A stretch of 64,000 nt of DNA, taken from positions 34,866,143-34,930,142 of the forward strand of contig CM070627.1 of NCBI GenBank assembly GCA_036346255.1. The letters run 5' to 3'. Source of the stretch: Ampelocalamus luodianensis. Its lineage: Eukaryota > Streptophyta > Magnoliopsida > Poales > Poaceae. The notes beneath the pieces were generated by a model. The model was not told the origin of the DNA. It ran no database searches and saw only the letters and a list, made by a program, of their open reading frames with translations. Shown one piece after another: positions 24,261-34,900 of this stretch (the first letter of the stretch is position 1; each line of letters starts with the position of its first letter). A program made the position numbers and the translations under genes.

Positions 24261-25690
24261 TAGGTACACTCTTAGTGGATTCAGTAGAGGCACTTGTTCT
24301 ATTTGATTCAGGAGCTACCTTTTCTTTTGCATCACTAGATTTTGTTAGTAAGGCGAATTTGAGTATGCAGCCAATAGCTCAGTCAGTTCTAGTTAATTCT
24401 CCTCGGGGAATTCTCTCTAGCTCTACAGTTTGTCCTGGTTGTGTGATTTCGTTAGATGGAGAAGAATTCATTGCTAATCTGATGGTTATGAAGATGGAGC
24501 CGTTTGATGTTATCTTGGGTATGGACTGGTTGCATAATTACCGTGCTGTCATTTCTTGTTTTTGGAAGACAATAACCTTGCAAGCTCCGTCTGGGCAGGA
24601 GATAGTATTCCAATGTAGCGCCCCATCTCACTCTCTTTTTGTGATGGCCAGCCTTTTTCCTGGTGGCCGTGCAGTGAAGAGTGGGTTTCTTTTGTCTCTA
24701 GTGGAGAAGCCAAGTTTATCTTTAACAGCAGAATATATTTTGGTTGTTCGGGAGTTCTTGGATGTATTTCCAGTAGAGCTACCAGGGATGCCACCACCTC
24801 GTCCCGTAAAGTTCAGGATTGATTTGGTACCAGGCGCCCGACCTGTCTCCTTGACCCCTTACCGTTTGGCCCGTCCGTTCCAAGAGGAACTAAAGAAGCA
24901 GTTGGATGATTTAAAGGCAAAGGACCTTATTCGGCCCAGTGTGTCTCCGTGGGGAGCTCCTGTTCTTTTTACCAAGAAGAAGGATGGTAGTTGGCGCATG
25001 TATATTGATTATCGTGCTCTTAACCAGCTGACCATCAAGAATAAATATCCTCTGCCTCGCATAGAAGATTTATTCGATCAGTTGAGAGGGGCCAAGGTAT
25101 TTTCGAAGATTGACCTTCAATCAGGTTATAATCAAATCCCTGTCCGAAAGGAGGATATTGAGAAGACGGCACTCTCCACAAGGTATGGGCATTTTGAATT
25201 TAAAGTTATGTCTTTTGGACTAACAAACGCCCCTGCTGCTTTCATGGATACAATGAATATGATGTTACATGAATACCTGGATGATTTTGTTGTTGTCTTT
25301 ATTGATGATATTTTGATATATTCAAAGACTGAAGCTGATCATGAGCGACACCTGAGGCTTGTGTTGGAGACGCTAAGAGAGCATAAGTTTTATGCTAAAC
25401 TGAAAAAGTGCGAGTTTTGGATGTCTAAAGTGGGATTTCTGGGGCATGTCATCAATGATAAAGGAATCTCAGTTGATCCAAGTAAGATTTCTACAGTGGT
25501 AGAATGGAAGACGCCAACCAATGTCAAAGAAGTGAGAAGCTTCCTCGGCATGGCAGGATACTATCGGCGTTTTGTGCAGGATTTCTCCATTATTGCCAAA
25601 CCTTTATCCAGACTCACACAGAAGGATGTGAAGTTTAGGTGGGACGATGGCGTGAGCGTAGCTTCCAAACCCTTAAGGAAAAGTTGGTGA
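23954..25690 (+). CDS. Protease-reverse transcriptase part of gypsy copy 2 pol
   Basis: A 578-codon open frame; the true functional start is probably nearer 24220, and the first 90 or so residues overlap the gag linker in another frame. The aspartic protease motif DSGA is at 24305-24316. The reverse transcriptase region (about 24890-25580) has KKQLDDLKAKDLIRPS, YIDYRALNQLT, LQSGYNQI and the catalytic FIDDILIYS (aspartates at 25304-25309), followed by KVGFLGHVI and FLGMAGYYRRFV. These parts look intact. The frame ends at 25690 and RNase H continues in another frame, so the polyprotein is broken by a frameshift at about 25660-25690. Confidence 0.85.
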   Translation: MGTCSSVSASASSFFSWVGADVSGYSYSDLDTASAIPSYSWRSPTARVLLAVPSRGPISSRGAFSTSSSCRTTVPGVGAPTAPAAVSYAMPTAESVGRPDVVIGTLLVDSVEALVLFDSGATFSFASLDFVSKANLSMQPIAQSVLVNSPRGILSSSTVCPGCVISLDGEEFIANLMVMKMEPFDVILGMDWLHNYRAVISCFWKTITLQAPSGQEIVFQCSAPSHSLFVMASLFPGGRAVKSGFLLSLVEKPSLSLTAEYILVVREFLDVFPVELPGMPPPRPVKFRIDLVPGARPVSLTPYRLARPFQEELKKQLDDLKAKDLIRPSVSPWGAPVLFTKKKDGSWRMYIDYRALNQLTIKNKYPLPRIEDLFDQLRGAKVFSKIDLQSGYNQIPVRKEDIEKTALSTRYGHFEFKVMSFGLTNAPAAFMDTMNMMLHEYLDDFVVVFIDDILIYSKTEADHERHLRLVLETLREHKFYAKLKKCEFWMSKVGFLGHVINDKGISVDPSKISTVVEWKTPTNVKEVRSFLGMAGYYRRFVQDFSIIAKPLSRLTQKDVKFRWDDGVSVASKPLRKSW

Positions 25691-25730
25691 CCGCTCTGTC
25701 CTTACACTTCCGAGCACGGAGCGATATACG

Positions 25731-26333
25731 GTGTACTCTGATGCGTCTCGGATTGGGTTGGGTTGTGTCCTTATGCAGGAAGGAAAGGTGATAGCCTATG
25801 CATCGAGACAGTTGAAAAAGCATGAGCAAAATTACCCAACTCATGACCTAGAGTTGGCCGCTGTGGTGTTTGCTCTGAAGCTTTGGAGACACTATCTGTA
25901 TGGTGAGGGTTGTGATGTTTATACAGATCACAAGAGTCTTAAGTATATTTTCACACAGAAATATTTGAATTTAAGGCAGCGTAGGTGGCTGGAGCTGATT
26001 AAGGATTATGACCTCTCTATTCAGTACCATCCTGGCAAGGAAAACGTAGTGGCTGATGCTTTGAGTCACAAGGCGACGCCTGCAACATTGGATTATCTCA
26101 TTGCTGATTTTGACCGTATGGGTATATCATTTTGCTATGCGGGGACCGCATGCGTTGAAACACAGTTGATCTTGGAGTCGGCCATTCCAGAGCGGGTGCG
26201 GGAAGCACAACAGGATGATCAGTTTTTGCAGAGGGTCAGGAACCGTTTGGACATGGGCAGACGGAGCGCACCATTCAGACTTTGGAGGATATGTTGCGAT
26301 CTTGTGTTTTATCTTGGAAAGGTAGTTGGATAG
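25731..26333 (+). pseudogene. RNase H of gypsy copy 2, ending at a deletion junction
   Basis: Frame opens with YSDASRIGLG (RNase H active-site aspartate) and runs through AYASRQLKKHEQNYPTHDLE, YTDHKSLKYI and HPGKENVVADALS. It ends in out-of-frame sequence after LDMG, because at 26253-26261 the frame meets the integrase end directly. The zinc-binding and most of the catalytic part of integrase are missing at this point. Confidence 0.85.
26253..26261. other. Microhomology junction of an integrase deletion
   Basis: ATGGGCAGA at 26253-26261 fits both the end of the RNase H linker (LDMGR) and the start of the integrase block DGQTERTIQ. The intervening integrase segment, present in the related copy at about 1800-2390, is gone. 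Nine bases can be assigned to either side. Confidence 0.8.
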
Positions 26334-26990
26334 ATCAGTTGCCATTAGCAGAATTTGCTTACAACAACAGCTATCATTCCAGTATCAAGGCCGCCCCGTT
26401 CGAGGTTTTGTATGGACGTAAGTGCAGATCACCCCTGTGTTGGGAGGCAGTGGGTGAGAGGGCCGTGTTGGGTCCAGATTGGATCCAAAGGACGGTTGAG
26501 CGAGTGGCCTTGGTGAGGCAAAACCTGTTAGCAGCCCAGAGCAGGCAGAAAAGTTATGCGGATGTGAGGAGAAGAGATTTGGAATTCGAAGTGGGGGATC
26601 AGGTGCTTTTGAGAGTATCTCCCACTAAGGGTGTGGTGAGGTTTGGTACCAAAGGGAAACTTAGCCCGAGATATGTCGGACCTTTCACTATTCAGCACGG
26701 ATTGGGAAATTGGTGTACCGTTTGGATCTTTCAGTCGATGCGGGGTGCATAATGTATTTCATGTATCTATGTTGAGGAAGTACTGCGAGACCAGAGCATC
26801 ATGTACCGCTAGAGCCTTTAACCATAGAGCGGATTTAGCTTTGAGTCAAAGCCGATACGGATCTTGGAGAGATCGAAAGAGTTACGAGAATAGAACATTG
26901 AAGTATGTTAAGGTGCTTTGGTCATAGCAGACTGAGAGAGAGGCCACCTGGGAGCTGGAGTCCCACATGCGCGAGCAACATCCGGAGTTA
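26262..26990 (+). pseudogene. Integrase C-terminus and chromodomain-like tail of gypsy copy 2
   Basis: Contains RTIQTLEDMLRSCVLSWKG, EFAYNNSYHSS, YADVRRRDLEFEVGDQVLLR, TKGKLSPRYVGPF, then after frameshifts near 26700 and 26740 HNVFHVSMLRK and finally REATWELE and EQHPELF near 26940-26990. The catalytic aspartates of integrase lie in the deleted part, so no active integrase is possible. The frame of the first part (26282-26752) is open but has no start of its own. Confidence 0.85.
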
Positions 26991-27076
26991 TTCTCTACAG
27001 GTGCGTACTCATGTTCGAAGTCTAGTAGTGATCTTCCTTGGCACGACATGACTAGAATTCGAGGACGAATTCAATT

Positions 27077-27090
27077 TAAGGGGGGTAGAA
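27077..27090 (+). other. Polypurine tract of gypsy copy 2
   Basis: TAAGGGGGGTAGAA, directly before the 3' LTR; nearly the same as the tract at 3257-3271. Confidence 0.9.
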
Positions 27091-29371
27091 TGTAGTACTC
27101 CGGGTTAGAATTCGGGAAGAAAACCTAGTTAAATAAAAGGAAAAAGTATTAGGAAGTTGGTTCCGGCGGAGGTCTAGTTGGAAATTATGTTATAGCGGGA
27201 GAAAGAGGGGGGGTTTTGGAAGTTTCTGGCAACTTGGGCCTGGGCTTTGGCCCATTGGGACCCATGTGTGGCCGGCCAAGGGGGGGAGAGCACCCCTTTT
27301 CCCTCCCCCCAAACCCTAGCCGCCTCCTCCTTTTCCCCTTTGGCCGCACCCCTCCACCTCCCTTCCCCTTTAGCCGCCCCACCTCCTATCCTCCCTGCGC
27401 CATCCCTGCCCTCCCACGCCACCCCTGCTGGTCCTCCCCTACTGCTGGCCAAGGAAGTGCTCCCCCGTTGCCGGTATCGAGGAGGAAGACGGAGGATCAC
27501 CCGGGGGATCGTTTGGCCAAGAAGAAGGAGAAGAAGAGGAAGAGGAGAGGGGGAGGGAGATTTCATGGCCTGTGCTGGGAGTTCTTCACGTTCGGCGGTG
27601 TTTCGTCAAGGGCAATACCCGTTTTCCCCGTTTAGATGCATATTTAGTTGTTGTTGCAATGTCGGTTTTCTGTTCCCTCAGGACAGATTGTATTGGACAG
27701 GCGTTTTGTCATAGATCGGTGCAGATTCAGTTCTGAGCATCTCCTATAAAGTTGTAGAGGACGTCCATAGCTTTCACTGAAGTGCTAGATCATATTATTT
27801 GGACGTCTATAGCAGAAGTTATGAATTATTTAGTGTGACTTTCATGCGAATCTGTCAGCATTTTGACAGGTTTTAGTAATCTGACCTTTGCTATCAGTTA
27901 AAGAGAGAATTAGAGGATCTCAGTATAATGAAAGTTGTAGATCAATGCCTTATCTTTCATGGAAGCACAAGAACGTGAAATTTGGATAAACGAGCTGAAA
28001 GTTATGATAGTTTTAGTGCTCTGTCCAGAAAGTTTGACATGAAATCGATGTTTTGTTAATCAGCTTAAAAGTGATTTTAGATGGCCGAATCAGGAAGGCT
28101 CACCAACTAGGTTTAGTTAGGAAATTTGATTACCTTTCAATGAAGTCCAAGATCACCTAATTTAGACCACCGTACAGAAAGATATGAATTTTAGAACTTG
28201 ACTGTTTACAGAGGGCGGTTCATCACTTAGGAAAGTGGGGTCGGGATCGCGTTGCAATCTGCTACTTGTTGTGCTCGTGTATATAATTCATGTTTTTCGT
28301 TACTGTGGTCTTAGTTTATATTCTTAATGTATTAGGTGGGGGATTGGTACCGGAGGCAGCGCCGTCTTCACGTCCTCCATTCGCACGCGGTTAAGGCAAG
28401 TGCATTGTTTGATTCGTGGTTGTGATTGATTGGTCATGTTTGTGTGCTTTTCGATATGTGATAGCATAGTGAGATTGTTGGCATGATGATTGTTTAAGAT
28501 TGGTGGATGCTCCAATATGTCTATGCTCTATTGTTGTATGATGTTATCGTCTTTTGGTAATTTGATGATGAATAAATGATGAGCATGTGCATATTGAGAT
28601 CATGTTGAGGCTTGGTCACGTGGTGACCAGCTGTATCTTCCTTTGAGATCCCCGTCATGAATGTGACGAGCCCGAGATCCCCGCACTCGTGGAGTGTGGG
28701 CTTGAGGTCCCCATTACTTGCGGAGTAATGGGCAATTGGTCCCTGTGCTTGCGAGCACAGGCATGGGTATGCGGCGACGGTTGCATACTTTGCATTATCG
28801 ATATAATGCACAAAGAAAGAGAAAGAGAAAGGACCCTTGAGCATTGCATTTGCATGTGAGATGTTCTATTGTTGATCTCCTTTACATGGATGCTGATGTT
28901 ATAGTTTTTTTCTGTACTTGCTGAGTCTGTGGACTCACTCTTGCTTTTATTGTTGTTTTAGGTACCCGAGCCAAGAACGACATGCATGGGAGGAAGTAGT
29001 CTGCTAGTCACACACATGCCACATGAACTAAATAAAGTTGAATGATCTTCAGATCGTATTTGTTTTTAGTAACTGGGCGAGTTGCTCAAAGATTTACTAT
29101 GTTTTGTTTCATGCAATGGATTAAATGTAATAATGATGAGTAGTGGGACTTCATACCTCTCTAGTTATGTTAGACACTTAGCATGTCTTGGATTATCTTT
29201 TGATGTCTCTGGATGATAGTTTAGTTAATATATGAATTATCTGTATGTTGGAACCTCCGTGTAATTAACTTTACAAGGGAGGTCTGCCGAAATTTATTAA
29301 GATTGTCTTGATTAGAATTATTAGGGTTTGTTTAGTAGCATTCTAGGCTCATGTCGGGTTGGGGTGTTACA
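27091..29371 (+). repeat. 3' LTR of gypsy copy 2
   Basis: 2281 bp, TGTAGTACTCCGGG to GGGGTGTTACA, paired with 20427-22708. It is followed by the second TSD copy AAAGT (29372-29376). Confidence 0.95.
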
Positions 29372-29376
29372 AAAGT

Positions 29377-30275
29377 GTTTAAACAACCGCGCCTATGGTC
29401 AAAGATGGATATGAGAACTTAACTAGAGATAGTTCTATTTCAAAAACCCTTGTGGGCAGGATGAAAAATGTGGCGGGCTCACCTAGCCCTGATGTTGGTT
29501 TTTCCTGGGTCGTCGTGCTCAGCGATGTTAATAAGTGGGGATAGCCCCAATCAAATAAGCATAAGGTAGAGTTTTCGACAGAGGGAGCCTCTGCTGTTAT
29601 TAAATATTGCACAATTACTCTCTTTAATAAAATATAATTTGGTTAAAATGCTAAGTGATAGGAATTTGTAATTATGATAATTGAAAATATTGATTTTGCA
29701 AATAAAAGAACGTGAGCCATCCTTGTTAAGCCTTTCATGTATATTACTGCATTGTGTGTTGGCTCGCGAACACGAAGTTGTGCTCATTCTCGCTCTCTCC
29801 CCCAAATCCCTCAGAAGCAGGAAATCCGGGAGATTATGACTACTGCGAGGATCCAAAAGTGGGAAGCCCAGGAAATGAAGAGGAGTAGTTTAGTTCTTTT
29901 AGTCTAGGTCTCGCCTCAGTCCAGCTGACTCCGTCGGTGCTTGTGTGCATCCCATATGATCCAAGTCTTTGGTTAGTATCGAATGCACATGGGTTTTCCC
30001 CAGTCACTTGCCTGTGGAGAGATGTTCTCTCACCCTTTTGCTTCCACTGTAGTTCTGCTACTTTTGTAATGTAATCTTTTGGCCTGTTCGGCCTTTATTG
30101 TAAAATCTGACCTGATGCGGTCTATGTAAACCCTGATATGTGAATTAATGAATGGTATGGTTTTACGCCATTTATGAATTGATTCAGTGAAGTATATGTG
30201 AGTGCTATCTACTAATCCAAGGAATTGTACAGTGTTTTCAAAGAGGATTTGGATTTGCCAAATCCGGGTTCGATA
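29377..30275 (+). repeat. 3' LTR of the long-LTR element, right part
   Basis: Continues the LTR from 20426. It matches 13828-14724 of the 5' LTR, beginning with the segment-B sequence (AACCGCGCCTATGG) and ending TTCGATA. The following GATTT (30276-30280) is the second TSD copy. Confidence 0.92.
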
Positions 30276-31941
30276 GATTTGTATGCTCTCCGGAACTTGG
30301 TCCAAATCAAGAGCCTTGATAATTATATGAGAAAGGTTGTTGAGATCCTTCTCCCATACTAGCAACTTTCCAAAACTTTTAATAGCATCTTGGATATAGA
30401 AAATGCTCCAGTAATCCAAAGGAAAACCGACCAACATGAGCTAGCACTCCCTATTAAAAGTCAATCCCTTCATGTTCAGACCTTTATTATGCCTTTTAAT
30501 GGTAATTTCAACATACCAAAGTGGTGTGAACTAGCATTAATCATAGCATCTCGGTCATGAACAGTATTAAATTTCACATGAGCAGCCCCAAAAGGACATG
30601 GTTGGAGGTCACGAACTTGGAGCCTTTGAACCCCTACTAAGAATTTTGAAAGAACCACTTCCACATTCTAGAAGGGGACATAACTTTATGGCATTGGGGA
30701 GATTATTGTGATGACCATGTCTTCATTGCATGGTGGAGCTCTTCCGCAAATTACTCTTTGCTCGGCCGTGTCTACCTTCCACTCGTTGGATATCATATCC
30801 ACGCGGGAGAAAGGGACGATGCTCTCCTTCAAAGTTTGCCATGGGAAGGTAGGGCACAATCACCTAGTCACATTGAGCAGGAGCAAGAGATCGGTGCTTG
30901 TTCTGAATTGGGGGAAGATGAAAAAGGAGAACTACTTTTCCTCGGGGAAGACGAAGGGGTCGAAGGGAGTCCAAAAAGGTAAATTCCACAATCACGTAGT
31001 GAAACAAAAATCTTTGGATCTGAGATTCGCGATGATTAAATCCTGCTCATCCCTATGAACCAAGTTAGGTAACTCTTGTCCGACGTATTACTGTACGTAA
31101 CCACATTAGCAAACTTGAGATTAGGAATAAATCCAGAGTTACTAATAGCTTGAGTGCAAAATTTGGAAATATGCCCTAGTTTTCTGCATTGATGACAACA
31201 AATTTGACTACGGTAATGATGTCTGGAATGTCCGGAGGAAAGAAAGTGGATACAATAAAACTTACACCCATTAACATCATTAGAGCCTACTTCGAATTTG
31301 GGCCTGTTACCTCTTAACGCTATTCACGGTCGAACCCATTTGAAATTTGAAAGCTCTACCTCTCTGATGGAGTTTAATCAGTCTCCGGAAGAACACCTAA
31401 ATGATTGAACACTGATTTTTTTTTAAAAAAAAACTATACGATTGAAGACCGAATTTACAGATTGGTGACTCTGAGGCTGAAGAGAAGAATTTAATCTGCT
31501 AAAAACCCTAGAGACTGGAACTGTAGTGTTCGAACGAGAATGAAGAAGAACTTTTAACATAAACAAATTTGTTCCAATAAGAATTGGAACCTTCTTGCTC
31601 GGGGCTGATCGAACAACCTCTGCAAAAGATTTTTTTCTTACGATGAATAGTTGTCCATTCATTATTTTGTTCCTTAGTCCATAGACAAAATTGTCGTTAC
31701 CAATTGGCTCATCCATTGCCCCAAAGACTAAAGTAAACCACAAAATCTTTATAGGAAAAGCTTATGAGATTGTAAATAAAGAAACCAACATCTTTTGAAG
31801 CAATCAAAAAATTTAAACCCGAAGAATAGAGTTGAACCAGTTTAAAAGCGAAATCATTTCCATCAAGACAGGATTGAAGCAAAAGACTCACCACATCCTC
31901 TGAGAGACGAAAGCGTGATCGACCAATGGAGGCCGCCAAAT
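30276..31941 (-). pseudogene. Zinc-knuckle gene remnant, middle segment (DUF7597-like family)
   Basis: The main body of a grass gene family whose members carry a nucleic-acid-type zinc knuckle; the function is unknown. Reading leftward on the minus strand: an N-terminal block AASIGRSRFRLSEDVVSLL and VGFFIYNLISFS (31941-31709), FAEVVRSAP (about 31620), a CX2CX4HX4C zinc knuckle CHQCRKLGHISKFC (31156-31198), then VRDLQPCPFGAAHVKF and HDRDAM (30664-30540), CWLMLVGFPLDYW-like sequence, IKSFGKLLVW, and VPESIQ at the insertion edge. Frameshifts break it between these blocks (for example near 31400 and 30450). It is cut at both ends by insertions and continues at 37114-37258 and 10300-10515. Family assignment is from remembered motifs. 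Confidence 0.72.
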
Positions 31942-34900
31942 TGTGACATCCCAATTTTGGGCTTGTGTTTCAAATGTAAGAAAATGAGGGGAAATTAAAA
32001 CTTTTTCTTACATCTTGTATTTCCTGTATGCTTTGGACAATTGTTGTAAAGAGATTAAGGGAATACAAAAATCACAAGTCATTTCGACCCACATCTTATT
32101 CTTCTTAGTCATTCTTGTTCCATCTTGTGATAATCTCCTGAAATAATTTTCCTAAATTCTTGGGTTGGCTTGGGCTCCTCAGAAAAATTCTACAATTTTT
32201 AGAAATTGTTTGAATGTTGTTGAAGGCAAGTCAACCCAATTTAAAATCTGGTCAAACCTTGGACCATGACTGTTAAATTTTGGAGGAAAATCCTCGGCAC
32301 CAAAGCCTCTGAAAATTTTATGCTAGGTCCTCGTTTGAGTCGGCCAGCTCTGTAAAAATTTTGTAATTTTGGAGTCGGTTTCTGCCTCAAACAATTCTCC
32401 AAAGAGCAGCTCCTTCTAAAACCGGAAAAACTAAATCTGGTTGAGTCAGACTCGGGCTCGGACCCGAGCCCAACTCAACCGACTTGGTTGGACCACGTCG
32501 CCAGCGCCGCACTCGGGCTCGAGCTTTTGCGCGCGCAAGCTGAGCCATTGGATCTCAATCCAACGCTCACGACCTCCCCACTGATCTGAGGAGCTCTTGA
32601 GCGCCCTCAGCGCTTCGGGGTGGTCCAAGCCGTGGGATATCCATCGTGTGGCCCACGACCTCCCAGGACCTCCTCGCCCGCGCAAGACCTCCCCACCTCG
32701 GGTGATCTGGGACGTCCAGGACCTCCCCGAGCACATTTGGGACGTCCAGGACCTCCCCCTCGGCTCTGTTTCTCTTCCCCACGACCTCCTGGAGGTCTGG
32801 TCATCATGGGTTTCCCGCACCCGTGCGTGTGTCAGGGTCAGAGCAGTTGGGAGCAGTGGCCTGTCACTTTTTGGTCCTTCCCAACATCTCTTACTGCCAC
32901 ACATTTAATGTGTCAGACCTTTTGCCCTAAAAGAAGTCAGCCCCTACCAGCTCCTGTCACATCTAGCACGTCCATGGCAGGGTGTGTGCACCCGAAGCTT
33001 ACCTCTGCCCATGGCTTTGCTCCTTTGTCTTCTTAAGACCCCGAGCTCCTCCCTGTTTCCTTTAGTCTTTCTCTCCCTCCACCAAACTTCAAAGAACACC
33101 ACCATTGTCGGTTTTTCGAAGTTCATCAAGATCACCGAGCTCATGCGGTTTAATTGCCAACTTGGTTTCCAACTTGTTCAATTATTCCATCTTGGGCATC
33201 TTTCCTAAACTCCAATCTGTTGGTTTCAGGGGAAGATACTGTGGGGACTTGTGTCGAGGCCGTCCCTGCCTTCTTCCTCACCTCCGGCGAGTTTCTGGTC
33301 ACCGGAGCACCTCCTTCGGCATCAACCTCTCCTCCGAGCTCCTTTGGACCTCACCGTGGCCCTGGTGAGTCCTCTTTAGCCTTTTTGAGCTCTAGGTTTA
33401 GCTAGATTAGAGCGTAGCAAGCCTTCTAGGTTTTGTCGGTTTTGCCGAAAACCTAATTCCCACCCTCTCCGGCTCGCCGGCGTTCTGAGCCATCGCCGCC
33501 GTCGAGAGTTAGCCCAGTAGGTCCGCGGTGCTTTTATGAGCTTAGTGGTGCCCTTGGTCGGCGCCGGCGAGGTCCCCATGGCCGGCGGTGAGCTCGTTTA
33601 GGTGCTCGGGCGTTTTGCCGTGTCGTACTCGGACAGGATTTGTAATATAATGATTGGCATTAATGTTGTCCGAGGTTGCTCATTAATCTTTGTCTTCTTG
33701 GCAAAGCGCGCGCCGCTAAGTCCCGCACCTCTAGAAGAAATCATAACCGTTTAAGACCACCCCAAGTCAGATCAAGGCCGTAAAAGGTTTTCCCGTGTAA
33801 TTTCTAAGTCCCGAGACCTCCTAGAGCGTTCTCCGCCGTTAAAAGACCTCCTAGGATTAGCTCTAGCCGTTAGATCTGGCTCTGTGTAAAATCTTGCGCG
33901 CTTGGACCTCCCCTAGGGTTGATCCTAACCGTCTAGGACCACCCCGGTTCAATCCTAGCCGCTAGGACCACTCCTGCGCAAAAGGACCTCCTCTGGGTCA
34001 TTTTGCCAAAACCACCCCCTGGACCTCCACCGAGGTCCTCTTTGCAAAAAGACCTCCCCTCAGTCATTTTGCAAAGATCACCCTCGGGGTCCTCTTTGTA
34101 AAAAGTCACCCCTGGTCTTTTACAAAGACAACCCCGCTCAGGACCGCTTAGGCTCAATCCTAGCCGTTCACGACCTCCCCGGTTTAGATCTGAGCGTTAG
34201 ATCTCATTTTGTAAAATCCTTAGCGCTCAGACCTCCCTCCGCGTCGATCGGACCGTTCAAGACCTCCCTAGGTCTGTCTGAGCCGCCCGGATCTCCTCCG
34301 TTAAAACACTATCGCTTAGGACCTTCCCGAGTAGATCCTGGCCATCCAAGACCTCCTCGGTTAAATCCCAGCCGATCAAGATCTCCCCCTGGAGATTTTG
34401 ACCGTCTAGGACCTCCTCCTTTAGATCCGTAGCGTTAGGACCTCCTCCTCTGGTCTAAATCGTTAGATTTAGATCTAACGGGCTAGACCTCCCTCCGTAG
34501 GTTTACCCTTAGGACCTCCCCTAGTGCTCGGGACCGCGGATCTCGATCGGCGGTCCACGACCTCGATTAAGCGCGAGGACCTCCTTTGCGTGCGCTGTGC
34601 ATGCACTGGTCGTGGCCGTTGGATCAGATCTCAACGGTCCAGACCTCCCCAATGCGGGAGGAGGTCTTCCCGTGCGCTGTGCTTCAAGGTCTGTGGCCCT
34701 GCGATGCAAGATCGACGGCCCACGACCTCTCCTTATTCGTTCAGATCAGTTGGACCTCCCGAGAGCTCAAATTTTCTGAGTCTTTTAAGGTTTCAAATTT
34801 CAAAAGTGCATAACTTTGTCATTTCAATTCCTTTTTGAATGATTCCAGTTGTTGTAGCTCTGTTGTAGTACGAACTTTAATCTGAGAATGAATTTAGGCA

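Larger units (their letters stand above)
20427..29371 (+). mobile_element. Ty3/gypsy retrotransposon, copy 2, TSD AAAGT
   Basis: A complete-looking element with two full LTRs (20427-22708 and 27091-29371), primer-binding site, gag, pol and polypurine tract. TSD AAAGT is at 20422-20426 and 29372-29376. The uninterrupted target can be read in the partner LTR at 13821-13840. The LTRs are near-identical in the stretches I compared, with a few substitutions and one-base indels. This is the youngest large insertion in its nest. It is not autonomous: gag has frameshifts, pol shifts frame between RT and RNase H, and most of the integrase core is deleted. Confidence 0.95.
10516..30275 (+). mobile_element. 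Long-LTR gypsy derivative, host of two later insertions, TSD GATTT
   Basis: The outermost element of this nest. Both LTRs start TGTAACATCCCATTTTCG; the 5' copy ends CCGACA and the 3' copy TCGATA (CA changed to TA). The 5-bp TSD GATTT is at 10511-10515 and 30276-30280. LTRs are 10516-14724 and 17915-30275, the latter interrupted at 20427-29371. The internal region is only about 3.2 kb and holds a broken gag-position ORF and a fragment of the pol C-terminus, so the element is non-autonomous. It is older than the MULE-like element and the gypsy element inside it, and younger than the zinc-knuckle gene it splits. Confidence 0.93.

Noticed and set aside
32446..33036. ORFs around the GACCTCC motif in the solo LTR
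   Set aside because: Repeat-driven frames open on both strands; no homology seen.
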